From NCBI GenBank assembly GCA_031127225.1, contig JARIEV010000021.1, positions 1 through 32,525 on the forward strand: a DNA stretch of 32,525 nucleotides. The letters run 5' to 3'. Under the pieces are notes generated by a model, which saw nothing but the letters and a program-made list of their open reading frames with translations, had not been told where the DNA came from and did not search any database. Positions 13,142 to 20,400 of this stretch are shown here, piece after piece (position 1 is the stretch's first letter; the number at the start of each line of letters is the position of its first letter). Source of the stretch: Gemmatimonadota bacterium. GTDB taxonomy: Bacteria > Gemmatimonadota > Gemmatimonadetes > Gemmatimonadales > Gemmatimonadaceae. Both the position numbers and the translations under genes were made by a program.

Positions 13142-13641
13142 TTGCCCATGCGGCGCTTGAGAGCCGCCAGTCGATCGTCGGCGTCGGCTTCCTTTTCCGC
13201 GCGCGTCCGCCGCGGCCGCTCCTCCGCGCCGGGCGCGTCCGGTGCCTGGCCCGGCGTCACGCCGGCCAGCAGAGCACGCAGTTCGGCGGCCATCGACGCA
13301 TACTCGCGCTCGGCCATCTCGTGCTCCTGCTGCTGCACCATCTGCTTCGACTCCAGCATCGCCACCCGCTCCTCGTGCAGAAGGGCGAACCGCTCAGCGA
13401 TGGCCACCGTTTCCTCGTCGTTGATCTGCGCCGCCAGCCCCTGACGCCGCCGCACCGTCTCGAGCTCGGTGCGCTCGGCCGCCAGCCGCGCCGCCGTCTC
13501 CGTGACAGCGCTCCCCAGCGCCTCGACACCCAGCCGGGCGTGCACGAGCGCCTCACGCATCGTGTGCGTGATCCGGCGGCGTTCGTCTGGATCGAGTCTG
13601 GCGGAGACACCGCGCAGCCCGTCGCGAAGCGGTTCGAACAT
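13138..13641 (-). CDS. Predicted coiled-coil protein of unknown function
   Basis: This is a 167-residue soluble protein with no signal peptide or membrane segment. From about residue 45 to 125 it is rich in Glu, Arg, Ala, Leu and Gln in a heptad-compatible pattern (for example ERFALLHEERVAMLESKQMV), indicating a long helical coiled coil. The last 40 residues are a charged Pro/Arg/Glu tail ending in RLAALKRRMGK. I chose ATG 13641 over the longer open frame (to 13941) because the upstream extension has non-coding character and covers the intergenic region. The gene overlaps the outer-membrane protein gene by 4 nt, so the two are probably made together. I do not recognise the family. Confidence 0.6.
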   Translation of the reverse strand: MFEPLRDGLRGVSARLDPDERRRITHTMREALVHARLGVEALGSAVTETAARLAAERTELETVRRRQGLAAQINDEETVAIAERFALLHEERVAMLESKQMVQQQEHEMAEREYASMAAELRALLAGVTPGQAPDAPGAEERPRRTRAEKEADADDRLAALKRRMGK

Positions 13642-13910
13642 GAGGGACGACACAGTCCGGAAAGAGTCGCTGCCGTACGGGACCGCCCGCGGGACGGCGG
13701 CCGCGAACCACCACGTGGCGAACGGTCCCGCGCAATGTGCGCCGGGACGCCCCCACTCAGCCAGAGGGCAGACGTGCCCGGCAACGCCGTGCCGCTGGTT
13801 GCTGGACAGACGCCGGGGCCGCCAGAGGACCGCCGGCCCACCGTGTGGCCCCGAATCGCACCGCCAACGGCTCTTCTCTGTTATTATCGGTCGTACCCTA
13901 GTACGCCAGT

Positions 13911-15947
13911 GTGTTTCCCATAGACTGGCGCATCCCGTCACCGGCTCCTGTGCTCTACCTCGCCATTCCCGCGCACAACGAGGTCGCCACCATCGGCGTC
14001 CTTCTCTGGCGGCTTCGTACCGTGCTCGCGGAGTTCCCGCGTGAGTACGAGGTCGTCGTGTACGATGACGCGAGCACCGACGAGACGGCCGACGTGGCGG
14101 AACAGTACGCCCACGCGATGCCCGTCACGGTGCTTCGCGGCACCTCACGTATCGGCTACGCCGGTGCCCTCGACGCCCTCGTCCGGCACGTGTCGGCGCA
14201 GACGCGCTACCCGCGTCGTGACGCGATGCTGCTCATGCAGGGTGACTTCACCGACCCGCCGGGACTCGTCCCCGAGTTTGCCCGCCGCTTCGAAGGCGGC
14301 GCCGACCTCGTGGTCGGCGAGCGTCTGGTCGTGGCCGACGCGCCCGTGCCGGTGCGCCGCCTGTTCAAGGCGGCCCACTGGGCGATGCGTCCCTTCGTGC
14401 GGGTCGATGGCGTGCGCGATCTCACGGCCTCCATGCGCCTGATCCGCATTTCCGCGCTCCGCGATCTGGTGCGGCAGGCGGGATCGGCGCCGGTGTGCGT
14501 GGGCGACTCGTGGACCGCCAACGCCGATCTGCTGCTCAAGCTGGTCCCGCTCGCGCGTCGGGTGGAATCGGTGCCGCTGGAGCCCACGTACGGCGTGCGC
14601 ATGCGCGAGACGCGCCGCATTGCCGTGCGCGACGGCCTCGCGGTGCTGAAGTGGGCGTGGGGGGCCCGTGGCCGCCGCGCCGAAGCCGGATCGGCCGCCG
14701 ACGCCTCGGGCGACGGCGAGCGCCGCCCGCCACGCGGTGGTGCGGCCGGCAAGCGGCGCGACGAACCGGAGCTGTCGGTCGAGAAGCTGCGCGAGCGCGT
14801 CCGTGAACGGCCGCGGGTCGAGGACGAAGAGTCGTTTAACGGACGTCGCGAAGGGCGGCGTCGGGAGCGCGAACGCGCCCGCAGCGAACGCACGGACGAG
14901 ACCGCCGCCGACAAGAGCACGGAACGGGGCGCCGACGGGGCCCCGGAGCGCGCCGCCGAGCGGCCCGCACCGGCCCCCGAGGCACCGCGGACCGAGCGGG
15001 CCGCCGCACCCGAGCGCGCCCGTCGCGAAGAACCGAAAGAGCGCCCCGAGCGCACCAAGCCCGAGCGCGGGAAGCGCGAGCGCGCGGCCGGCACCGAGGG
15101 GGAGGCGAAGACCATCCGCCCCGAACGCCTGCCGCGCGGACAGCGGGCGGCGCGCGGAGACGCGTCTGCCGCCCCACGGCGTGCGCGCAACGACGAGCGC
15201 TCTCCCTACAGCGATCCCACCGTCTCGCTCGACGATCCGTTTGCGCCGCCCGCCGGGCGGCGCGGCACGCGTCACGACGGGACCGCCGACACAACACCGG
15301 CCGACGGCAACACGCCGGCAGAAACCGAGCCGATGTCGGCCCCGCGCGCATCACGCGTGCTGGAGTCCACATCGGTGTCGCCGTCGTCACGCCCGGAGTC
15401 GGGCAACACTGGTGACGAGGACGCCGCAGACGGCGCCGATAGCGACGTGGGCGAGGACACCGAGGAAACGGCCGAGGGCACCGGACCGCGGCGCAAGCGG
15501 CGTCGCAACCGGCGTTCGCGTCGTGGTCGCGCCCGGAAGGATGGCGCGGCTGGCGACGAGGGCAGCGACGAGGCCGGCGACACGCAAGGGGACGACTCCG
15601 GCAACGGCAACGACTCCGGCGATGCCCCCGCACAGAATGGTACCCCGACCGCGCGGCCGGACCGGCCCCGGCGTTCCAGATCGCGGGGCGCGGCCGTACC
15701 GACGACGGAGGGCGAGGAGACGTCTGACGGTGACGCGGACGATCGCGACGACAGCGCCGAGGTCGCGGGCGAATCCGAGGAGGAGCGCGCCGCACGCGCC
15801 CGTCGTCGTGGACGTCGGGGACGCCGCGGCGGCGCCCGCCGGTCGCGCGGACGTCGGGACAAGGATGGCGGGGAGAGCGGTGAGTCGGGGCCCGGGGACG
15901 GGGAGCGCGGCGGTGGTTCCGACGGCGGTGGCGACGCGGGCGAATGA
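13911..15947 (+). CDS. Family 2 glycosyltransferase fused to a long disordered polyampholyte tail
   Basis: Residues about 12-250 are a GT-A domain related to dolichol- or polyprenol-phosphate sugar transferases, with LAIPAHNEVATIGV, VVVYDDASTDETAD (Asp52-Asp53 for the nucleotide) and LLMQGDFTDPP. In the last motif the usual DAD appears as Gln110-Gly111-Asp112, so the first metal-binding Asp is missing. Residues about 251-678 form a tail almost free of aromatics, first mixed Arg/Glu/Ala/Pro, then alternating acidic (Asp/Glu/Gly/Ser) and strongly basic (RRKRRRNRRSRRGRARK; RARRRGRRGRRGG) blocks. No membrane segment is seen. The frame is continuous, and its stop overlaps the next gene's ATG (15944-15947), which argues that the tail is translated. 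GTG 13911 is the most upstream start, without a clear ribosome site. A TATTAT at 13882-13887 could be a -10 element. The substrate is unknown. Confidence 0.82.
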   Translation: MFPIDWRIPSPAPVLYLAIPAHNEVATIGVLLWRLRTVLAEFPREYEVVVYDDASTDETADVAEQYAHAMPVTVLRGTSRIGYAGALDALVRHVSAQTRYPRRDAMLLMQGDFTDPPGLVPEFARRFEGGADLVVGERLVVADAPVPVRRLFKAAHWAMRPFVRVDGVRDLTASMRLIRISALRDLVRQAGSAPVCVGDSWTANADLLLKLVPLARRVESVPLEPTYGVRMRETRRIAVRDGLAVLKWAWGARGRRAEAGSAADASGDGERRPPRGGAAGKRRDEPELSVEKLRERVRERPRVEDEESFNGRREGRRRERERARSERTDETAADKSTERGADGAPERAAERPAPAPEAPRTERAAAPERARREEPKERPERTKPERGKRERAAGTEGEAKTIRPERLPRGQRAARGDASAAPRRARNDERSPYSDPTVSLDDPFAPPAGRRGTRHDGTADTTPADGNTPAETEPMSAPRASRVLESTSVSPSSRPESGNTGDEDAADGADSDVGEDTEETAEGTGPRRKRRRNRRSRRGRARKDGAAGDEGSDEAGDTQGDDSGNGNDSGDAPAQNGTPTARPDRPRRSRSRGAAVPTTEGEETSDGDADDRDDSAEVAGESEEERAARARRRGRRGRRGGARRSRGRRDKDGGESGESGPGDGERGGGSDGGGDAGE

Positions 15948-16942
15948 CCACCCCCACTGACCGGTTCACACCGATGTCGTATCGCGAAGCCGACCTGTCG
16001 CGCGTGACCACGATTCCGGTGCAAAGCCGCCCCAATAAGGTGCGCGCAGACGAGTTTGCGGCCCCACCGCCGGATGATCCGGCGGCGCGCTCCATAGGCG
16101 CGTTTCTGGCGTCGCTCCCCGACATTTTGGTGGCGCGGGATTTTCTGGCGGTGGTCGATGCCATCGTGGCGGCACGACGCAAAGGACGCGGCGTGCTGCT
16201 CATGCTGGGCGGCCACGTCGTCAAAACCGGACTGGCCCGTGTGCTGGTGGATCTCGTCCGGCGTGGCATCATCACGCACGTCGCGATGAACGGCTCCGCC
16301 GCGATCCACGACTACGAGATCGCGCGTTTCGGCGGGACCTCGGAAGATGTCGCCGCCGGATTGCGCGACGGCTCGTTCGGGATGGCCGACGAGACCGGGC
16401 GCGGCCTCAACGGCGCCTTTGTCGCCGGCATGGCCCAGCAGTGGGGGATGGGGGAGTCCGTCGCCCGCGCCCTCGCCGATGCCGAACCGCTCTTGCACCC
16501 TGAGCTGTCGCTCACCTACCAGTGCTGGCGGCACCACGTACCGGCCACGATCCACGCCGCCCTCGGCTGTGAAATCATCCACCAGCACCCGGCCGCCAAT
16601 GGAGCCGCCATCGGCGATACCAGCCACCGCGACTTCCGCCGGCTGGCCGCCTCACTCAGCACCCTGCACGACGGCGGCGTCGTCCTGAACGTGGGCAGCG
16701 CGGTGATCATGCCCGAGGTCTTTCTCAAAGCCCTCACGATCGCGCGCAACCTGAACGGCGGGGCCCCCACCGGGTTCGTGACCTGCGACCTCGACATGCA
16801 GCGGCACTACCGGCCCCGCATGAACGTCGTGCGGCGCCCCACCCAGGACAGCGGGAAAGGCTACGAGATCACGGGGCACCATGAGATCATGGTGCCGATG
16901 CTGGCGTGGGCGATTGTGGAGCGGATGGGGCAGGACGGCTAG
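15944..16942 (+). CDS. Deoxyhypusine-synthase-like Rossmann-fold protein of unknown function
   Basis: This is a soluble 332-residue protein without signal or membrane segments. Residues about 85-145 contain GVLLMLGGHVVKTGL, then VAMNGSAAIHDYEIARFGGT, SEDVAAGL and FGMADETG. The layout resembles the nucleotide-binding core of deoxyhypusine synthase (compare its TTAGGIEEDFIKCL region) and, more distantly, the NAD-binding domain of LOR/SDH-type amino-acid enzymes. A second conserved-looking stretch is GGVVLNVGSAVIMPEVFLKAL (about 246-266). The C-terminus has HHEIMVPML but no obvious equivalent of the catalytic lysine motif of eukaryotic deoxyhypusine synthase. Bacteria lack the eIF5A substrate, so the function differs or is unknown. 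It is translationally coupled to the glycosyltransferase through an ATGA overlap. Confidence 0.6.
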   Translation: MTTPTDRFTPMSYREADLSRVTTIPVQSRPNKVRADEFAAPPPDDPAARSIGAFLASLPDILVARDFLAVVDAIVAARRKGRGVLLMLGGHVVKTGLARVLVDLVRRGIITHVAMNGSAAIHDYEIARFGGTSEDVAAGLRDGSFGMADETGRGLNGAFVAGMAQQWGMGESVARALADAEPLLHPELSLTYQCWRHHVPATIHAALGCEIIHQHPAANGAAIGDTSHRDFRRLAASLSTLHDGGVVLNVGSAVIMPEVFLKALTIARNLNGGAPTGFVTCDLDMQRHYRPRMNVVRRPTQDSGKGYEITGHHEIMVPMLAWAIVERMGQDG

Positions 16943-17003
16943 CGGCGGGGAGAGCCGTGCGGGATCGTGATCGCCATGCTGCCGCCACCGTGGTCACTGC
17001 CGA

Positions 17004-17022
17004 CCGCTGATACCCTCAGCGG
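17004..17022. terminator. 7-bp hairpin between convergent genes
   Basis: CCGCTGA (17004-17010) and TCAGCGG (17016-17022) pair around a TACCC loop. The right arm covers the stop codon of the small membrane protein on the minus strand, and the element lies 61 nt beyond the plus-strand stop at 16942. It may act as a weak bidirectional terminator. No T-run is visible. Confidence 0.35.
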
Positions 17023-17231
17023 CGGATCGCCCGCTCGATCCGTTCCGCCGTCCGCGGGCTCACCACGCGGATCACGAAGTACACCACCGCGCCGATCAGC
17101 ACCACCCGGATCGCGAAGCCGAGCAGCATGAACAACAGCCCCACCAGCGGGCCCAGCAGCCCGAACACCAACTTCAGGGCAATCAGGCCGAGCATCGCGA
17201 TCAGGCCGACGGTAAACAGGGTACGGAGCAT
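17016..17231 (-). CDS. Small membrane protein with hydrophobic hairpin
   Basis: This 71-residue protein is nearly all hydrophobic from residue 5 to 58 (MLRTLFTVGLIAMLGLIALK, then further Leu/Val/Gly-rich segments), enough for two, possibly three, membrane passes. A positively charged end (SPRTAERIERAIRR) probably stays in the cytoplasm. ATG 17231 has GAGG 6 nt upstream, one of the best ribosome sites in the window, which supports it as a real gene despite its size. It stands alone, convergent with the deoxyhypusine-synthase-like gene and divergent from lipA. I recognise no specific family. Its function is unknown. Confidence 0.7.
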   Translation of the reverse strand: MLRTLFTVGLIAMLGLIALKLVFGLLGPLVGLLFMLLGFAIRVVLIGAVVYFVIRVVSPRTAERIERAIRR

Positions 17232-17335
17232 GGTCTGCCTCAGGTCAGAATGGGGTTACTGTCCCCTACGATAGCCCTCGCCCAAAGTTTCTGCCCTCTG
17301 GAATTCCAGCTATTTCCGTGTTGATGGTTACTGAC

Positions 17336-17360
17336 ATGTTTCCCGATACGAAACATCGGG
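17336..17360 (+). promoter_or_regulatory. Interlocked palindromes upstream of lipA, probable operator
   Basis: Two overlapping inverted repeats share bases. ATGTTTC (17336-17342) pairs with GAAACAT (17350-17356) around 7 nt, while CCCGAT (17342-17347) pairs with ATCGGG (17355-17360) around 7 nt. They cannot both form in one RNA strand. The block lies 51 nt before the lipA start. A weak promoter match, TTGATG (17321-17326) and GATACG (17345-17350) with an 18-nt spacer, would put the first palindrome over the -10 box, as a repressor operator would be placed. A further 5-bp hairpin (CCCGG/CCGGG, 17381-17396) follows in the leader. A regulatory role is inferred. Confidence 0.45.
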
Positions 17361-17411
17361 CTACCTTCTTCGGATAACGTCCCGGCTCATTCCGGGCCTT
17401 TCCAGTAGAAC

Positions 17412-18320
17412 ATGGCCGAGCAGTTAGTTCAGATCATGGGGCGCCATCGCCGCGAAGCGCTCCCCGAGCGTAAGCCGTCGTGGCTCAAAGTGAAGGCGCC
17501 TGGAGGCGCGAACTACGTGCGCCTCAAGCAGATGATGCAGGAACTTGACCTGCATACCGTCTGTCAGGAGGCGCACTGCCCCAACATCGGTGAATGCTGG
17601 GAGCACGGCACCGCCACCTTCATGATCCTCGGCGACGTCTGCACGCGGAACTGCGCGTATTGCGCCGTGTCGCACGGTCGACCGCCCAAGTACGACATTG
17701 AGGAGCCGTCGCGCGTCGGGCAGGCGATCGCCGAACTCAACTTGCGCCACGCCGTCATCACGTCGGTCGACCGCGACGATCTCCCCGATTTCGGTGCGTA
17801 CATCTTCGCCGAAACGATCCGGCAGATTCACCAGCGTCTGCCGGGCTGCTCGATCGAAGTGCTCGTGCCCGATTTCCAGGGCAACGAAGACTCCATCCGC
17901 ACGGTCCTCGACGCGCGCCCCGACATCTACAACCACAATACGGAAACGGTGCCGCGCCTGTTCAAGAAGGCGCGCCCCGGCGGACGCTACGAGCGTGTGC
18001 TCGAGATCTTCCGTATTGCCAAGCGTGTGGCGCCCGACATCCCCACCAAGACCGGCATCATTCTCGGCCTTGGCGAGACGAATGAAGAAGTCATCGCCGT
18101 CATGCAGGAGCTGCGCTCCGTCGACGTCGACATCCTGACCCTCGGGCAGTACCTCCGTCCGTCCGACGGCCACATCGAACTCGACCGCTACGTCACCCCC
18201 GAAGAGTTCCGCGAGTTGTACCAGGTGGGCATGCAACTCGGCTTCCGCCACGTGGAGAGCGGCCCGCTGGTGCGCTCCAGCTACCACGCGTGGGAGCAGG
18301 TGCAGGCCGCCGGCGTCTGA
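17412..18320 (+). CDS. lipA: Lipoyl synthase (radical SAM)
   Basis: LipA inserts two sulfur atoms into octanoyl groups already attached to lipoyl domains. All diagnostic residues are present. The auxiliary cluster cysteines are C51, C56 and C62 (CQEAHCPNIGEC), the radical-SAM cluster is C77-x3-C81-x2-C84 (CTRNCAYC), and the C-terminal RSSYHA motif (residues 288-293) supplies the serine ligand of the auxiliary cluster. The length of 302 residues is normal. ATG 17412 is followed directly by family-like sequence (RKPSWLKVKAPGG), with no strong ribosome site upstream. It heads an apparent operon with pdhA, pdhB and pdhC, so the modifying enzyme and its E2 substrate are made together. A palindrome-rich leader precedes it. 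Confidence 0.98.
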   Translation: MAEQLVQIMGRHRREALPERKPSWLKVKAPGGANYVRLKQMMQELDLHTVCQEAHCPNIGECWEHGTATFMILGDVCTRNCAYCAVSHGRPPKYDIEEPSRVGQAIAELNLRHAVITSVDRDDLPDFGAYIFAETIRQIHQRLPGCSIEVLVPDFQGNEDSIRTVLDARPDIYNHNTETVPRLFKKARPGGRYERVLEIFRIAKRVAPDIPTKTGIILGLGETNEEVIAVMQELRSVDVDILTLGQYLRPSDGHIELDRYVTPEEFRELYQVGMQLGFRHVESGPLVRSSYHAWEQVQAAGV

Positions 18321-18358
18321 CGCCACTCACGACTCTGTTCTCAACACCCTCCCCAGTC

Positions 18359-19396
18359 ATGTCGACAGCCAAACCCCGCAAGAAGGGCGAGCCCGTGCGC
18401 GCTGACGCGAAAGCGTCGGCGAGCCCCTCGGCCGCCACCAATCGCGAGCTTCTGTATTCGATGCTCCTGCAGCGTCGCTTCGAAGAGCGGTGCGCCGAGA
18501 TGTATGCCATCGGTCGCATCGGCGGCTTCTGCCACCTGTACATCGGACAGGAGGCCATCTCCACCGGCGTCATGTCGCTGCTGCGTGCCGACGACTACAT
18601 CATTACGACCTATCGTGATCATGGGCAGGCACTGGCGCGCGGGATGACGCCGCGCGCGGTGATGGCGGAGCTGTTCGGACGGCAGGACGGCTGCGCCAAG
18701 GGTAAGGGCGGCTCCATGCACATGTTCGATAAGCAGCTCGGGTTCCTGGGCGGCCACGGCATCGTGGGTGGACACATTCCCATCGCGGCCGGCGTGGGCT
18801 TCGCCATCAAGTACCGCGGCGGCGATCAGGTCATTGTGTGCTTCATGGGTGAGGCGGCCGTGAACAACGGCGCCTTCCACGAAGCGCTCAACATGGCGGC
18901 GCTCTGGAAGCTGCCGTGCCTGTTCATCATCGAGAACAACCGCTACGGCATGGGCACTGCGCTCGAGCGCGCGTCGGCCATTCACGACATCTACAAGCGT
19001 GGTGCGTCGTACGACATGCCGCGTGACGTCGTGGACGGTCAGGATGTGTACGCCGTGCGCAAGGCCACCGAAGAAGCCATCGAGCGCGCCCGCACCGACG
19101 GCACACCGACGCTGCTCGAAATCCGCACGTACCGCTTCATGGGCCACTCCATGTCCGACGCAGTGAGCGGCACGTACCGCACCAAGGAAGAGCTCGAGCA
19201 GTACCTCAAGCGCGACCCCATCGCCCTGCACCGCCAGCGCATGGAAGAAGCCGGCGAGATCACGCCGGCCGACGTGGCCGCGATGGACGAGGAGATCAAG
19301 AAGATCGTACAGGACAGCATCGACTTTGCTGAGCAGAGCCCGGAGTTGCCGCTCGAGGCGCTCATGGAAGACATTCTCGTCGAAACCACGAGCTGA
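18359..19396 (+). CDS. pdhA: Pyruvate dehydrogenase E1 component, alpha subunit
   Basis: This is the thiamine-diphosphate subunit of the heterotetrameric E1, which decarboxylates pyruvate and acetylates the lipoyl arm of E2. Motifs include YRDHGQALARGM, GCAKGKGGSMHMF, the phosphate loop GHGIVGGHIPIAAGVGFA, HEALNMAALWKLPCLFIIEN and the active-site loop RFMGHSMSDAVSGTYRTKEE. The cofactor motif normally GDG...NN reads Gly164-Glu165-Ala166...Asn193-Asn194, with Glu in place of the Mg-binding Asp. ATG 18359 gives 345 residues with a Lys/Ala-rich extension of about 28 residues. The extension upstream to 18290 overlaps lipA and is not conserved-looking. It lies 38 nt after lipA and pdhB follows. Acetoin or branched-chain dehydrogenase is the alternative, less likely given the E2 sequence. 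Confidence 0.95.
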   Translation: MSTAKPRKKGEPVRADAKASASPSAATNRELLYSMLLQRRFEERCAEMYAIGRIGGFCHLYIGQEAISTGVMSLLRADDYIITTYRDHGQALARGMTPRAVMAELFGRQDGCAKGKGGSMHMFDKQLGFLGGHGIVGGHIPIAAGVGFAIKYRGGDQVIVCFMGEAAVNNGAFHEALNMAALWKLPCLFIIENNRYGMGTALERASAIHDIYKRGASYDMPRDVVDGQDVYAVRKATEEAIERARTDGTPTLLEIRTYRFMGHSMSDAVSGTYRTKEELEQYLKRDPIALHRQRMEEAGEITPADVAAMDEEIKKIVQDSIDFAEQSPELPLEALMEDILVETTS

Positions 19397-19409
19397 GGGC
19401 GACACGACC

Positions 19410-20390
19410 ATGGCCGTAATCACGTACCGCGATGCGCTCAACATGGCGCTCCGCGAAGAAATGCACCGCGACGACCGCGTCTTCCTGATGGGTGAGGAAG
19501 TCGCCGTGTATCAGGGCGCGTACAAAGTCTCGAAAGGACTGCTACAGGAATTCGGCGAGATGCGCGTGGTGGACACGCCGATCACCGAACTCGGATTTGC
19601 CGGTGTCGGCGTCGGTGCCGCCATGGCGGGGCTGCGTCCGATCATCGAATTCATGACGTGGAACTTCGCGCTGCTGGCGATCGACCAGGTGGTCAACGCC
19701 GCCGCGAAGATGCTCTATATGTCCGGTGGTCAGTTCCCGATGCCGATGGTATTCCGCGGCCCCAACGGCGCTGCGCTGCAGCTGGGTGCGCAGCACTCGC
19801 AGGCGTGGGAATCGTGGCTGGCGCACATCCCCGGCCTCAAGGTCGTGGCGCCGGCCACGCCGTACGACGCCAAGGGACTCCTCAAGGCGGCCATCCGCGA
19901 CGACAATCCGGTGTGCTTCCTTGAAGGCGAAATGCTGTACAACACCAAGGGCGAAGTGCCCGACGATGACTACATCGTGCCGATCGGCAAAGCCGAGCTC
20001 AAGCGCGAAGGCGAGCACGTCACGCTGGTGTCGCACGGCAAGATGGTGCTCGTGGCCCTGCAGGCCGCCGACCAGATGGCCAAGGAAGGCATCACCTGCG
20101 ACGTGGTCGATCTGCGCACGATCCGGCCGATGGACGTGGATGCCATCACTGCCTCGGTACGCAAGACGAACCGCTGCGTCGTGGTGGAAGAAGGATGGGA
20201 GGTGTGCGGCGTGGGCGCGCAGGTGGTGGACTACGTGCAGCGCCACTGCTTCGACCACCTCGATGCGCCTGTGCTGCGCGTGCATCAGGCCGATGCGCCG
20301 ATGCCGTACACCAAGAGTCTCGAAAAGGCCGCCAAGCCCGACTTGCCGAAGACGATCGCGGCAATCCGACAGGTTCTCTACCTCGACTGA
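19410..20390 (+). CDS. pdhB: Pyruvate dehydrogenase E1 component, beta subunit
   Basis: This is the partner of the alpha subunit and completes the E1 active site at the subunit interface. The start MAVITYRDALNMALREEM is typical, followed by DDRVFLMGEEVAVYQGAYKV, DTPITELGFAGVGVGAA, EFMTWNFALLAIDQVVN and FRGPNGAALQLGAQHSQ, as in mitochondrial and alphaproteobacterial PdhB. The C-terminal transketolase domain includes DLRTIRPMDVDAI and VVVEEGWEVCGVGAQV. It has 326 residues without the lipoyl domain found on some PdhB proteins. ATG 19410 has GAGGG about 10 nt upstream, overlapping the pdhA stop. The frame extending back to 19326 lies in pdhA. It is followed after 10 nt by pdhC. Confidence 0.96.
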   Translation: MAVITYRDALNMALREEMHRDDRVFLMGEEVAVYQGAYKVSKGLLQEFGEMRVVDTPITELGFAGVGVGAAMAGLRPIIEFMTWNFALLAIDQVVNAAAKMLYMSGGQFPMPMVFRGPNGAALQLGAQHSQAWESWLAHIPGLKVVAPATPYDAKGLLKAAIRDDNPVCFLEGEMLYNTKGEVPDDDYIVPIGKAELKREGEHVTLVSHGKMVLVALQAADQMAKEGITCDVVDLRTIRPMDVDAITASVRKTNRCVVVEEGWEVCGVGAQVVDYVQRHCFDHLDAPVLRVHQADAPMPYTKSLEKAAKPDLPKTIAAIRQVLYLD

Positions 20391-20400
20391 CCCAGCGATC

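Noticed and set aside
13642-13910. N-terminal extension of the coiled-coil gene or a small gene in the divergent gap
   Set aside because: The open extension gives unstructured Arg/Trp/Pro/Cys-rich sequence. I see only a possible TATTAT box (13882-13887) and a 5-bp palindrome at 13892-13905.
14145-15275. Minus-strand open frame opposite the glycosyltransferase and its tail
   Set aside because: It lacks domain signatures. The opposite frame has the GT2 motifs and ends in a coupled overlap.
14668-15960. Alternative plus-strand frame over the disordered tail
   Set aside because: It starts inside the glycosyltransferase domain, is Pro/Arg/Thr-rich shadow sequence and does not match the ATGA junction.
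14836-16627. Two long minus-strand frames over the tail and DHS-like gene
   Set aside because: Compositional artefacts of codon-biased GC-rich genes on the plus strand.
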